A stretch of 64,000 bases of DNA from Phanerochaete sordida. Lineage: Eukaryota; Basidiomycota; Agaricomycetes; Polyporales; Phanerochaetaceae. Position numbers and translations under genes: made by a program. The stretch is taken from NCBI GenBank assembly GCA_019973155.2, contig BPQB01000062.1, positions 62,001 to 126,000 on the forward strand, read 5' to 3'. The notes under the pieces were generated by a model. The model made no database searches, was not told the origin of the DNA, and worked only from the letters and a program-made list of their open reading frames with translations. This document shows positions 1-10,012 of this stretch, in pieces; position 1 is the stretch's first letter; each line of letters starts with the position of its first letter.

Positions 1-906
1 GTCGCCGCGTCGCGCTACGAGCCTCCGGCGCCGCGGTGCGGCGCGCTCCCATGCATCGACTACGGCGGCACGCTCGGGGCGTACATGGGCACTGAAGGGC
101 AGAACTACATCCTCGGTTCGCGCAGAGGTGTCAAGCACATAGTCAAAGCACTCGAGGATGGCCTTCGCGGCATGCAGCTCGCTCCAGCGATCAGGAAGGA
201 CTCACGCTACTGGATGTGGATCCGCCCCGACATGTGCGTATACCCAGCGCCATTTTTATGCTGGAGCTAACGTGCGTACAGCTGGCCGCGCGCACTCCAT
301 CAAGGGCCGCAGCAGCCCACTCAGCTCTACATTTCGTCCAGCACCATGGCGCAGACGCGTGCAGCATTATGCAGTCTCCCGAACGAGCTCTTTCCCGAGC
401 TTCTCCAGCACTGCCAGCTCGAGGACCTCTTCGCGCTCGCATCGACATGCAAGGAGCTGCACGCGCGGGTGCTCGACCGCGGCTCGCTTGCGCACACGCT
501 CCAGCTCTCCATGGCGGACCGCAGCAGCCCTCTCCGCTGGACGCTGCCCGTGCCGAGTCTGCGCGAAGAGTGGCTCGTCGCATGCGAGGCGATGCAGACG
601 TGGCTACCGGCGGGCTCAACAACACCACCTACGTCTGCCAATGTGACGTCCCCAGCAACGCTTCCGCCGCTCCCGCTCTTCGACCCTGCCTTTCCCCTCG
701 CGGCCTTCCTCCGCGCGTACCGCGACTCCGACTCGATGCGCTCGCGGCGCCGGCGCTGGGAGCTGATCAAGCAGTGGGACGTGCTCTTCGCAAATTATCG
801 GCGCGACGGCTGGGAGCGGGATGATTTTGTGCCGCCCGGGACGACGTGGGCCTTGGACCGCGATGGCATTCTCGTGTGCCAGTGCGTACCGACGGAAGCA
901 AGCTGA
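1..906 (+). CDS. Cys-rich/F-box protein, tandem copy 1 (5' truncated by window edge)
   Basis: Partial gene, exons <1-233 and 282-906, with a 48-nt GT-AG intron 234-281. The first exon continues the frame of the N-terminal domain seen whole in copies 2 and 3 (shared IDYGGTL, YILG.RRGV, FWMW/YWMW motifs). Splicing restores the conserved RP-x-x-WPRA junction. The second exon carries an F-box-like helix pair starting LPNELFPELLQHC, with the family signature LAS.CKEL, then a C-terminal RRRRWELIKQWD...YRRDGWERD block. Unlike copies 2 and 3 it lacks the long Asp/Glu tract between the F-box and the C-terminal block. F-box proteins normally bridge Skp1/cullin-1 ligases to substrates; the substrate here is unknown. 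The start codon lies upstream of the window. Confidence 0.8.
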
Positions 907-1011
907 AGACGCCCACGCTTCTTCGCTGAAGGAATTTTCACAGATTACATGTCATGTGCTCAGCTCATTGCCTTTCTCCTTTGAAATTATCTACGACTTA
1001 CCGACCTGAAA

Positions 1012-3158
1012 TTAGGCCGGAGTCACAAGGAATGCGGCGGTATCATGTGCGGCGATGCTGGCCGAGTAGCTCCCGCTGAACGTCCCCAGGTCCTTGCCCG
1101 CCCACATGTCGTGCACCACATACTTTGACCCTGCAGCAAGCCCGGGGACGAGGCTGAAGGTGAAGCCCATCGTCGCGGTGCTGCTGGCGGTGTTGATGAT
1201 GAAGACATGCGTGCCCTTCGTGGACGTTCCCGCGTAGAACTCTGGCGGGTTTGTCGTCGTCGTACCGTTGGCAGTGGGCGCAAACGGCTTGGCGGGAGCG
1301 CCGATGGTGGCGTCCTGGTGGAACGCCAGAAGCTCCGGGTTGGTGACGATGGCGAGCTGGGTGCTGTTCAGCTTGCTCAGCTAGAGGAAGACCTTTTGTC
1401 AGCATTGAGTCTGGGGAATACTCCCGACAACGGCTCACGTCAGTTCCCAGTAGGATGGGGCTCTTCATAAAACACCACGCCGCGAAGTGAGTGCGCTGCT
1501 CTTGGATCGTGAGATCTCCATTTCCGATTTCCATCATGTCCCTTCAGTGACCGGTCAGCGATATGGCTGACTGTATCAAATGCACGCAACTCACATGTCA
1601 TTGTGTGAGTAGAAGTCCACGTAGTCCAGGTATTGTGCGTTCGTGGTGAGGATCTCCGTGATATAACTCCAGCTTGCGCTCGAGTCGCCAGACATGCGCC
1701 AGGAATGTCCCTATAGGAGAGCTCAAGTCAGGCTGTCCAAAGCAAGGAGAGTGAAGGACGTACAACGCGTGAGCCCCATTGCCAGACGTTAGCAGCGCCC
1801 CAAATGCAGAGGCTGAACTGGACAGGGCGAGACTGTGCAGCTAAAGCCGCGCTACGATGTGTCAACGCCAGTAGCAGTACTCGACAATGGCATGGATCCC
1901 TACGTCATCTGGCGATAGCGTATCGCCGAGTTCGAGTTGCTAGTTGTTCGTTCAGCGACGAGTAAGTGACCGGAACGATCGAGTACTCACTAATAATCGT
2001 TTCCAGGTGGAGGGTAGGTGTCGGACCAATTTCCGGGAACATTGCAGTTGTCTAGAGTTGTTCTAGCACCTGTAGAACGTGTAGCATCCTAGAATCATGC
2101 CCACCGTATTTGAGATCTACGTAGATTGAGCTGAATGTTTCGCGCCACAGCGAGCTCGCACAGATAGGACTTACAATCGATGCCCCACTCAGTGAAGGTA
2201 GCCGCGTCAATGTTCTCGTACCCCAGAGACCCTGGGAACCCTGCGCACGTCGCGGTTCCTGCGTCACTGATGCACCGTTAACCGGGATGATACTGCAAAT
2301 ATGTACATTGAACTGACCTGTAGATGCCGACCTTCAGGCCCAGGGCGTGTATCTGAGTCGCTAGGCCGCTGATACCATTGGGGAATTTAGTAGGGTCCGG
2401 GATGATTTGCTGTGTCGTCGGGTCGCGTTTCATCTCCGCCCAACAGTCCTGCCAAGAGGATTAGACGCAACACGCCGACGACCGAACGACGAAACGTACG
2501 TCGATATTAACATACTCGTACCCAGCGGCTTGGAGGCCCAGCGACACGATATCGCTCGCAGCGGCGTAGATGATATCGTTGCTGATTCCTGGAGGCAGGC
2601 AGTAAGCATCCACGTTGTATTCTCCAGAATGCCTGACGAACCGCATCCGTACGCGTTCCAGGCGTTCCATCCCAGCGCCGGTAGCTTTCCAGTGTCCTGA
2701 GAAGGACCGACGGTCGGTGCGGTCCCAGCGATGCCTGTGAGAGTGGCGGTACTGCTCGACGACGCCGAGGAGGAAGAGTGCGTGGACGTGGTGCTCGACA
2801 CAGTAGAAGAGCTGCGCGAGGATGTGGTAGACACCGAGGAGGGGGAACTAGAGCGGGAGGTAGCTGAAGACGAAGCTTGCAAGCATTGGGAGTAGTAATC
2901 ATTCTGGTAGGTGCAAACCCAGCTGCAAAAGTTAAAATGAGGGTCAGAATTCAGCGGTGAGACCATGCCTCGGAGAGGACACGTACCCGGCCGTGCAAGC
3001 AGTACTGCCAGTCCAGCCTGCTCCGCCACATCTGACATGATGTTAGTCGCCCAAGTGGCAGAACGAGGATGAATAAACACTCACTGAGCCCAAGGCTGAC
3101 TCTGAGCGTACGCACCGCCCACGAAAGACGCGAGCAAGAGACACCCGGTGACCAGCAT
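1012..3158 (-). CDS. Secreted GH27 alpha-galactosidase with N-terminal CBM1
   Basis: Hydrolyses terminal alpha-galactose from galactomannan-type substrates outside the cell. Thirteen exons: 3158-3085, 3031-2987, 2922-2642, 2588-2500, 2448-2318, 2266-2175, 2116-2105, 2051-1991, 1939-1904, 1851-1764, 1710-1595, 1541-1439, 1380-1012. They sum to 1497 nt (498 aa). Order: signal peptide (about 1-19), CBM1 cellulose-binding module ([11 protein letters not shown] through TYQN.YYSQCL), a Ser/Thr linker of about 55 residues, then the GH27 barrel. Diagnostic blocks are [27 protein letters not shown] (catalytic nucleophile Asp), LCIWG, WRMSGD (acid/base Asp region), [12 protein letters not shown] and PILLGTD, then a C-terminal beta domain. 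One internal exon is only 12 nt. TATAAGG lies about 45 nt upstream of the ATG. Family assignment is secure; the exact substrate is inferred. Confidence 0.95.
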
Positions 3159-3200
3159 GTTACAGGACCTGCGCAGTTGTGCTCTCTGCGACGACATGTA

Positions 3201-3210
3201 GTCCTTATAT
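3201..3210 (-). promoter_or_regulatory. TATA box of the alpha-galactosidase gene
   Basis: On the minus strand this reads ATATAAGGAC, about 45 nt upstream of the ATG at 3158. Assigned from sequence and position only. Confidence 0.45.
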
Positions 3211-3240
3211 CGATGTCACTGGGCATGCGTCCTTATGCAT

Positions 3241-4090
3241 ACAACCCGAGACTGTCAGCAAGCCTGAGCTTCAATGCCGCAGCCCGCATGTGCAGCCCGG
3301 CAGGTCGCACTAGGCTCGAGCCTGCCGGAGCATTGACGGACGGGGTGCGGAGCAGCTGGAGACGTGCGGCGTCGAATGTGACCCATGAAGCATGCATGCC
3401 GGCGGCCCGAAGGAACGTGAGGAGCATCCTCGGCTGCGTACGCACTGTCAGGAGGGCAGGCCTACCCGTGCTCAAAACCACGATTGTTGCTGTAAGGCTT
3501 GGAACCTTACCTCACACAGGAAAAGACACGCCCCTCAGATGCAGGAAAGATGGAGATGCCAGCTTTATTGGTATATCTTCTCATCGCACCACGACAGCCT
3601 GAAGACAAGTTGAAGACCCTTTAATTACTTTTGATCATCAGCGTCAGATGCTTTGAGTAAAGTGCAAGTACTGACGACGAAGGCGATTGTTTCTTCTCTC
3701 CCAAGATTATCCCAGTAACTTGCTGAGTGCTGAAAACCTCGGCTATGTCGTACTGGTAGTAACTTAGGGAGCCGCGGCCAGCGTCAACAGCTTCGTGGCA
3801 GGCGCGTGAGACACGCGGAGCCCGAACCATCGCTCGTGTAGTACGACGCGTACGCTCTCTTCATCCTCCTCATTATGGGTGCTTCAGAGCAGATTACAAT
3901 TCATCGACCTGGTTCTGCAAGTCTCAGTAATTGCTGAAAGCATACCAGTATTCGCTCCCCGATATCAACAACGCACGAGCCGGAGTCCATCACATCAGAG
4001 GCCAAAACTCGTTTTGTTGTAGACGTGCCAGTTCATCACATCCTCGGGCTGTGCTCGACCCGCGCAAGGCAACGGGCCCTAGCTCAAGAC
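3241..4090. other. Intergenic, no gene seen
   Basis: Between the divergent alpha-galactosidase and F-box copy 2 genes. Open frames here are short, lack the codon bias of neighbouring genes and match no motif I know. It presumably holds both upstream regions. Confidence 0.5.
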
Positions 4091-4098
4091 TATATAAA
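4091..4098 (+). promoter_or_regulatory. TATA box of F-box copy 2
   Basis: TATATAAA lies 128 nt upstream of the ATG at 4226, giving an expected transcript start near 4120. Confidence 0.5.
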
Positions 4099-4225
4099 CT
4101 CGGTAGCTGGAGAGCGAATCATTCCCACGTTCTGCGTTCTCACAAACTCTACCTCCAGATCGCGTCCCTCGCAAGCGCACAGCAGCTAAAACTTACGCTT
4201 TTTCTCTAACTTCAGTGTCATCAGC

Positions 4226-5933
4226 ATGGGCTGGGACGAAGTCTGCATTCTCTGCGGAATACGGCCGTACGGCGGCCCCGTGTGGTTCGGCGCGAGCGAA
4301 GAGTCCGCCACGCAGATCGCACAGGAGGTCGTCGCTGCGGGCTTCACGGACCTGCCCCCGGACGCCCTCGCGGCCATGCTCCTCGACCTCTTCCAAACCA
4401 ACCCCGACGACTTTGACCCCCGCTACAAAGCCTCCGTGCACCCCGGCTACGACAAAGACTGCATCGCCATCGGGCACTTCGACCGCACTGGCGGGTACGA
4501 GCCCTGTCGGCATGCCGGGCGCGCGCTCCACCCGCCCGGCGACAACGTACAGGTGCGCCGCGTCGCAGACAACTCGAGCGGCGCGTCCTTCAACCAGGTC
4601 GTCGAGCTCGTGCGCGGCGAGCGCGTAACAAGCGCACAGGCTACGACGTGCGACACGTACGGCGGGTGCGCGTGCAACCTCTGGCTGCACGTCGCGTGCT
4701 GGGGGCACCTGCAGCACTGGCTCGCGTGCTCTCTTCCACCGCGCGCCGGGCGCAGCGGCGAGCCGCTTCCACTCGCGGGCGAGCTGTACGAGATCGCGGC
4801 GTCGCGGGCGGAGCCGCAGCAGGAGTGCCGCGGCGCACTCCCCGCCATCGACTACGGCGGCACGCTCGACGCGTTTATGGAGATCCAGTACCAGGATTAC
4901 ATCCTCGGCCCGCGGCGCGGCGTGCGGCATCTTACACGCGCGCTCCAGGACGGCCTGCGCGGCGCGCAGCTCGTTCCCGCGCTCATGGAGGACGTGCGCT
5001 TCTGGATGTGGGCGCGCCCCGACGAGTACGTGCCTCGTCTCCACTCCGCGTGCTTGCGCTGACGAGCTCCACAGGTGGCCGCGGGCGCCGGACCCAGCCT
5101 CGCATGACGCGTTGCAGAACGAGCCCGTGGGCGAGCCCGCGCCGCAGCCCGCCGCGCTCTGCATGCTCCCAAACGAGCTCCTGCCAGAGCTCCTGCAGCA
5201 CTGCGAGCTCGATGTTGTCTTCGCGCTCGCGTCGACGTGCCGCGAACTCTACACACGCGTGCTCGCGCGCTCCACGCTCGCGGACACGCTGCACCGCGCA
5301 GCAGAAAATCGTGGGAGCGCGCTGCGCTGGGTACTCCCCGCGCCGAACTTGCGCGAGGAGTGGGCCGCGGCGTGCGACGCGATGCGCACATGGCTCCCCG
5401 TGGGCGCTGTGCCGCCGCTGACGTTCGATGGGATGGAATTTGACGAGGATGACGAGGACGATGCGGATTTTGTGCCGCCGGAGAGCGAGAGCGACGAGGA
5501 GGATGACGACGAGGATAGCATGGAGGAGGACGAGGACGAGGACGCTCTAGAAGAGCACATGGACGCCGACGCGGACCCTTCACAAGACGACGCACCCATA
5601 GTGGACGCCTCATCCGACGCAGACGACCTCGCGCTCCCCATCTCCGACGTCCCCATCCCTCTACCCCCAGACCCTTCCACCCTCCCCCTCCCGCCGCTCC
5701 CGCTCTTCAATCCCGCGTTCCCGCTCGCGGCCTTCCTACGCGCGTTCCGCACGTCCGCGTCGATGCGCGCGCGCCGGCGCCGCTGGGGGCTCGTCAAGCA
5801 GTGGGACGCGCTCTTCGCGGCCTACCGCCGCGACGGCTGGGAGCGCGACGTGTTCACGCCGTCCGGCACGGTGTGGGCGCAAGGCGAGGACGGGGTGCTG
5901 AGGTGCCAATGTACAACCAAGGACCGCGCGTAG
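4226..5933 (+). CDS. Cys-rich/F-box protein, tandem copy 2
   Basis: Exons 4226-5025 and 5075-5933 encode 552 aa; the 49-nt intron 5026-5074 has a GCTGACG branch site. The N-terminal part (about 1-265) opens with CILCGIRPYGGP (CxxC) and contains GYDKDCIAIGHFD, EPCRHAG and NLWLHVACWGHLQ, a Cys/His-rich pattern suggesting a structural zinc site; I cannot name this domain. An F-box-like segment (LPNELLPELLQHCELD, STCREL) follows near residues 290-325. Next come a tract of about 50 mostly Asp/Glu/Ser residues, a proline-rich stretch, and a C-terminal RRRRWGLVKQWDALF...YRRDGWERD block. It is about 80% identical by eye to copy 3. Likely a nuclear or cytosolic SCF adaptor; the N-terminal role is unknown. 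Confidence 0.88.
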
Positions 5934-6190
5934 AGGCAGGCATTCGTCATGAGTAGATAGCTGTCGTTTTGGATGTAATTTAGAGCGGCAGCGAGTCGTC
6001 ATCAATGCATCGCTCACCCGGTTAGGAGCGGTAGGGTGCGAAATGGCTCCCGCAGAGGCAATGGTCCAAGCTCAGCGCCCACGACTATGTAGTCGTTCTC
6101 ACATTTACACAAAACTCTATTTCGTTCCTGTACTACACACAACGACTACACTTGAATTCTTATCGATAGCTCCAGTCTCTTGACGTCGGC

Positions 6191-7888
6191 ATGGGTCGTG
6201 ACGAAGTCTGTATCCTCTGCGGCATCCGGCCGTACGGCGGCCCTAGCTGCTTCGGCGCGACAGAAGAGATCATCGCCCAGATCACAGACGATGTCCGCGC
6301 AGAGGGCTTCACGGACCGTAGACTGTCCCCCTTCGACGTCCCCAACATGCTCCGCGAGATCTTTCAACAAAACCTCGCCGACCTCGACCCCTCCTACCAC
6401 GCGTCGCTGCACCCGGGATACGACAAAGATTGCATCGCTATCGGGCACTTCGACCGCGGCGGCGGGTACGAGCCCTGCCCGCACGCCGGACACGCGTTGC
6501 ATCCCCCCGGCGACGACGTGGAAGTGCGCCGCGTCACCGACGAGAGCACCGCCGCGTCGTTCATCACGCTCGTCGAGCTCGTGCGCGGCGCGCGCGTCCT
6601 GCACAACGCGTGGACGACGTGCACCACATCCGGCCCCTCCGCGTGCAACATCTGGCTGCACGTCGGCTGCTGGGGCCACCTGCAGTACTGGCTCGCGTGC
6701 ACGCGTCCACCGCGCGCCGGGCGCACGGGACAGCCGCTGTCGCTCGCGGGCGAGCTGTACGAGCTCACGGCGTCGCGCGCGGAGCCGCAGGACGAGTACT
6801 GCGGGGGCCTCCCCGCGGTCGACTACGGTGGCGCGCTCGACGCGTTCATGGGCACGCAGTACCAGGACTACATCCTCGGCCCGCGGCGCGGCGCAAGGCA
6901 CCTCGCGCGCGCGTTGGGCGCGGGCAAGCGCGGCACGGACCTTGTCCCCGCGCTCATGGAGGACGTGCGCTTCTGGATGTGGGCGCGCCCCGACATGTGC
7001 GTGCGCCCGCCACTCTTCTGCACTTGGGCTGACGCGCCCCGTAGGTGGCCCCGCGCACCGCACGCAGGCCCATACGACGCGCCGCTCGGTACCGAGCCCG
7101 CGCCGCAGACCGCCGCGCTGTGCATGCTCCCGAACGAGCTCCTGCCCGAGCTGCTGCAGCACTGCGAGCTCGACGCCGTCTTCGCGCTCGCGTCGACATG
7201 CCGCGAACTCTACACCCGCGTGCTCGCGCAGCCCACACTCGCGGACACGCTGCACCGCGCCGCGGAGAACCGCGGGAGCGCGCTGCGCTGGGTGCTCCCC
7301 GCGCCGACGCTGCGCGTGGAGTGGCTCGCGGCGTGCGATGCGATGCGGACATGGCTCCCCGCGGGGGCGCCCCCGCCGCTGACGTTCGATGAGATGGAAT
7401 TTGATGAGGAGGAGGACGAAGATGCGGATTTCGTGCCGCCGGAGAGCGAGAGCGACGAGGAGGATGACGAGGGCAGCATGGAGGAGGACGAGGACGAGGA
7501 CGCTCTAGAAGAGCACATGGACGCCGGCGCGGACCCTTCACAAGACGACGCACCAACAGAAGACGCCTCGCCCGCAGACGACCTCTCCCTCCCCATCTCT
7601 GACGTCCCCATCCCTCTACCCCAGGACCCTTCCACCCTCCCGCTGCCGCTGCTCCCGCTCTTCGAGCCCGCGTTCCCGCTCGCGCGCTTCCTCGACGCGG
7701 TCCGCACGTCGGCGTCGATGCGCGCGCGCCGGCGGCGCTGGGGGCTCGTCAAGCAGTGGGACGCGCTCTTCGCGGCCTACCGCCGCGACGGCTGGGAGCG
7801 CGACGTGTTCGCGCCGCCGGGCACGGTGTGGGCGGTGGGTGAGGATGGAGTGTTGAGGTGTCAGTGTGAGGTGGGGAATGGTGCGTAA
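6191..7888 (+). CDS. Cys-rich/F-box protein, tandem copy 3
   Basis: Same architecture as copy 2: CILCGIRPYGGP start, GYDKDCIAIGHFDRGGGYEPC, NIWLHVGCWGHLQ, F-box LPNELLPELLQHCELD, acidic tract, C-terminal RRRRWGLVKQWDALF block. The frame is open throughout, but alignment with copies 1 and 2 places a 48-nt intron at 6997-7044 (GTGCGTGC...CGTAG, GCTGACG branch site). Because it is 3n and has no stop, the unspliced frame also reads through. Preferred model: 6191-6996 plus 7045-7888, 549 aa. Retention would add 16 residues. Tandem, same-strand arrangement with copy 2 indicates recent duplication. Confidence 0.88.
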   Translation: MGRDEVCILCGIRPYGGPSCFGATEEIIAQITDDVRAEGFTDRRLSPFDVPNMLREIFQQNLADLDPSYHASLHPGYDKDCIAIGHFDRGGGYEPCPHAGHALHPPGDDVEVRRVTDESTAASFITLVELVRGARVLHNAWTTCTTSGPSACNIWLHVGCWGHLQYWLACTRPPRAGRTGQPLSLAGELYELTASRAEPQDEYCGGLPAVDYGGALDAFMGTQYQDYILGPRRGARHLARALGAGKRGTDLVPALMEDVRFWMWARPDMCVRPPLFCTWADAPRRWPRAPHAGPYDAPLGTEPAPQTAALCMLPNELLPELLQHCELDAVFALASTCRELYTRVLAQPTLADTLHRAAENRGSALRWVLPAPTLRVEWLAACDAMRTWLPAGAPPPLTFDEMEFDEEEDEDADFVPPESESDEEDDEGSMEEDEDEDALEEHMDAGADPSQDDAPTEDASPADDLSLPISDVPIPLPQDPSTLPLPLLPLFEPAFPLARFLDAVRTSASMRARRRRWGLVKQWDALFAAYRRDGWERDVFAPPGTVWAVGEDGVLRCQCEVGNGA

Positions 7889-8151
7889 TGGTGCGAGGCA
7901 GCGACGGGCGAAGGGCTGGCGGTACAGAGCAGTGTATATGCTAGCGTTGTAAGTATTGCGGCGGGCCCTTCTACTGAGGTGGTCACAGGAAAATAAATTA
8001 CAAGATGCTTGCTTGGGTATGATACAGCCTTGACGAGTGACTGTCCGATGATGACGTGATGCGGGATAGGGAGTATGTAGGAAAATCCAAGCTATGCAAG
8101 ATCTCGATGTCAGAAAGGAGGAGGACGAGGTAAACAGCCTTCACTCACAAG

Positions 8152-8926
8152 TCAGCGTTGTAAACGACGCGATATCCAGAAGCGGAAGCATCCATATGCA
8201 AGCACAGCAGCAAAAAGAGCAAATATAACCAAGGTCTTCGTCCCTATGACGGACGATTCATGTTCGACCTACAGGTCGTGTCAGCAGGCTGCGAAGGCGG
8301 AGAAGAGGTGAGGGGGCGCACCACTGAAGCGAAGGGCGACAGAATAGGTATTGTGAAGTGCAGCGAGCGAGACTTGCTTGCGGCAGTAGCGGTGTTGTAG
8401 AGTGTATAGGCAAAGGAGGAGAGGAGCACGACAAGCAGCGCGACAAGCCCAGTCTGGACAAGAGTCAGACGAATCGGACAACCAGAGCAAGGCCACATAC
8501 CGCGATGAGCTCTAGTCTCCTCTGTCGACTCTCATGCATCCGATGCACATACGCTACCTCTTGCTACCGCATCTCCCGTCAGCCTCCGCCGAGCGCGTCA
8601 CAGCCGGAGCGACGACTCACCATGCGCTTCGTCTCCTCCACGACAGCCAGCGTGCGGATTTCCGCATGGTGCTGCACCTTAGCAGACAGTATGGCTTCTG
8701 CGGTGAGAGCGCGCCCCGCCCAATATTGTTCAGAACGAGTTACAGGCATCGCTGACTTGGGGATGGGTGCGCCGACGAACGGCGGGAGGGGTGCGGCCGC
8801 GACCGTCACTGCAGCGCGTGCAAGCGTCATGGTGCGGCTCTGGACGACATGGCCGTCGACGCTAGGCGTGTTCGAGTTCTGGTGTTTCGTCGAGGGTGGC
8901 TTTCGGAGCTTGTTCATGAAAGACAT
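8152..8926 (-). CDS. Small two-TM membrane protein, unknown function
   Basis: Four exons, 8926-8621, 8521-8501 (21 nt), 8453-8322 and 8268-8152, sum to 576 nt (191 aa). The N-terminal half is soluble, with a helical stretch YWAGRALTAEAILSAKVQHH leading to EETKRMRRLELIA. Then come a first hydrophobic helix (TGLVALLVVLLSSFAYTLY), a short loop, a second helix (TLVIFALFAAVLAYGCFRFW) and a basic tail ISRRLQR. Without the third splice (8269-8321) the frame stops early and loses helix 2, so splicing is favoured. I do not recognise the family; it looks like a fungal integral membrane protein. Confidence 0.72.
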
Positions 8927-9291
8927 TGGCGGAGAGGTCGTGGTAGGATTCAGAGCGAGCTGAGCAGGATTATATGCGTATGGACGACAAATAGAGACAG
9001 AATGGCGGAGGGTGTATGCAGGCCGTTGCTCGCGGCTACATGAGAGAAATGGACGACGACGACGGCGGAGGTGGAAGATGGCAAGCAGGGCACCGCGGCG
9101 GCGGCGGCACGTGGCAAGGGCGCATCAGACAGCGACCAACCTTCGCCCTCAACGTTCACAACGTTCTGAATCGCAAAATCGGTATGTTTTCCGCTCTTTT
9201 GCTGGCAATATCGTGCATCAAATAAACCCAGAGCTTTCAGATTGTGGTATTTGGCAAAGTACCCGCATCACGTAGGAGCACATGTAGGAGC
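8927..9291. other. Intergenic, no gene seen
   Basis: Upstream region of the two-TM gene, running into the left end of the MITE-like element. Two GTAGGAGCA copies sit just before the element (about 9272-9291). No convincing coding signal. Confidence 0.4.
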
Positions 9292-9686
9292 ATACTGTAG
9301 GTTTACGACCACAACGACGGCCTTTGTGACCGTGACCAAAAGCTCCGAAACGACGCAGCGACGGTGTGCAATGGTGACCTGTGACGGGTGCACCAAAGCG
9401 ACGACCGGACGACGTTTTGCGCGCGAACTGAGGCTTTCTGGGGCCGTCGAAGCGTTCCCCGGGTTCAAAAAACGCGCTACACAATGTGTGCTGCACGAAG
9501 GACGGTTCACCGGCGCGATACCGACTGCTCAGTGACCTCGGCGCCGCAGGCCGCAAAAATCGTGCGGCAGGAAAACCTGGTCACACAGCGACGGGGGTCT
9601 CTGTGACCTAGTGACACTGGGCCCCGAACGACGACTTCGGCGGCGTGTGACCTGTGACCGACTTTCCGGTCGTAAACCTACAGTAT
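9292..9686. mobile_element. MITE-like non-autonomous DNA element with 19-bp TIRs
   Basis: A perfect 19-bp terminal inverted repeat, ATACTGTAGGTTTACGACC, occurs at 9292-9310 and as its reverse complement at 9668-9686, enclosing 395 bp. The interior encodes nothing convincing and is rich in repeated GTGACC/GACGG words. No clear target-site duplication was found at the edges. Size, TIRs and lack of coding capacity fit a MITE; superfamily not assigned. Confidence 0.65.
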
Positions 9687-10012
9687 CATGCCTTTGCTGC
9701 GTGGATTCTTGCCACCATCGCCATACCTTGAGCCTGAATCTGAGGGTTGCGGTCGAGACTTAAACATAAGTCTATCCTACGATAATGCGGCTTAAGCTCC
9801 TGGATTTCCTTTCCCATCTCCTCGGGGGTGGTGGTAAGGTTTCGAAGCTTGTTAAATATTCCCAGCCTCCACCTCCCCACTTTGCCTTGAAGTCCAACCC
9901 CCTCATCCCAGTCCACATTCACGCGCACGGCCAGCAGGATCTGATCAGTATATCCTTTGATATACCTGGCCACGCCTATCGCAATGGTTAGTGAACCATC
10001 CTGACATGACAA
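9686..10012 (-). pseudogene. Gene fragment ending at the MITE boundary
   Basis: An open frame of 108 codons with protein-like composition (contains YTDQILLAVRVNVDWDEGVG and TTPEEMGKEIQELKPHYRRI) ends in a TGA whose last base is the first base of the MITE TIR. No continuation was recognised beyond the element. It overlaps the 5' end of the F-box gene in antisense. Either a real gene was cut by the insertion or an old fragment survives. Family not recognised. Confidence 0.4.

Noticed and set aside
4193..7255. Long antisense frames (323 and 369 codons) opposite F-box copies 2 and 3
   Set aside because: Composition is Arg/Ala/Val-rich, they mirror the GC3-rich sense genes, and both paralogs show the same shadow.
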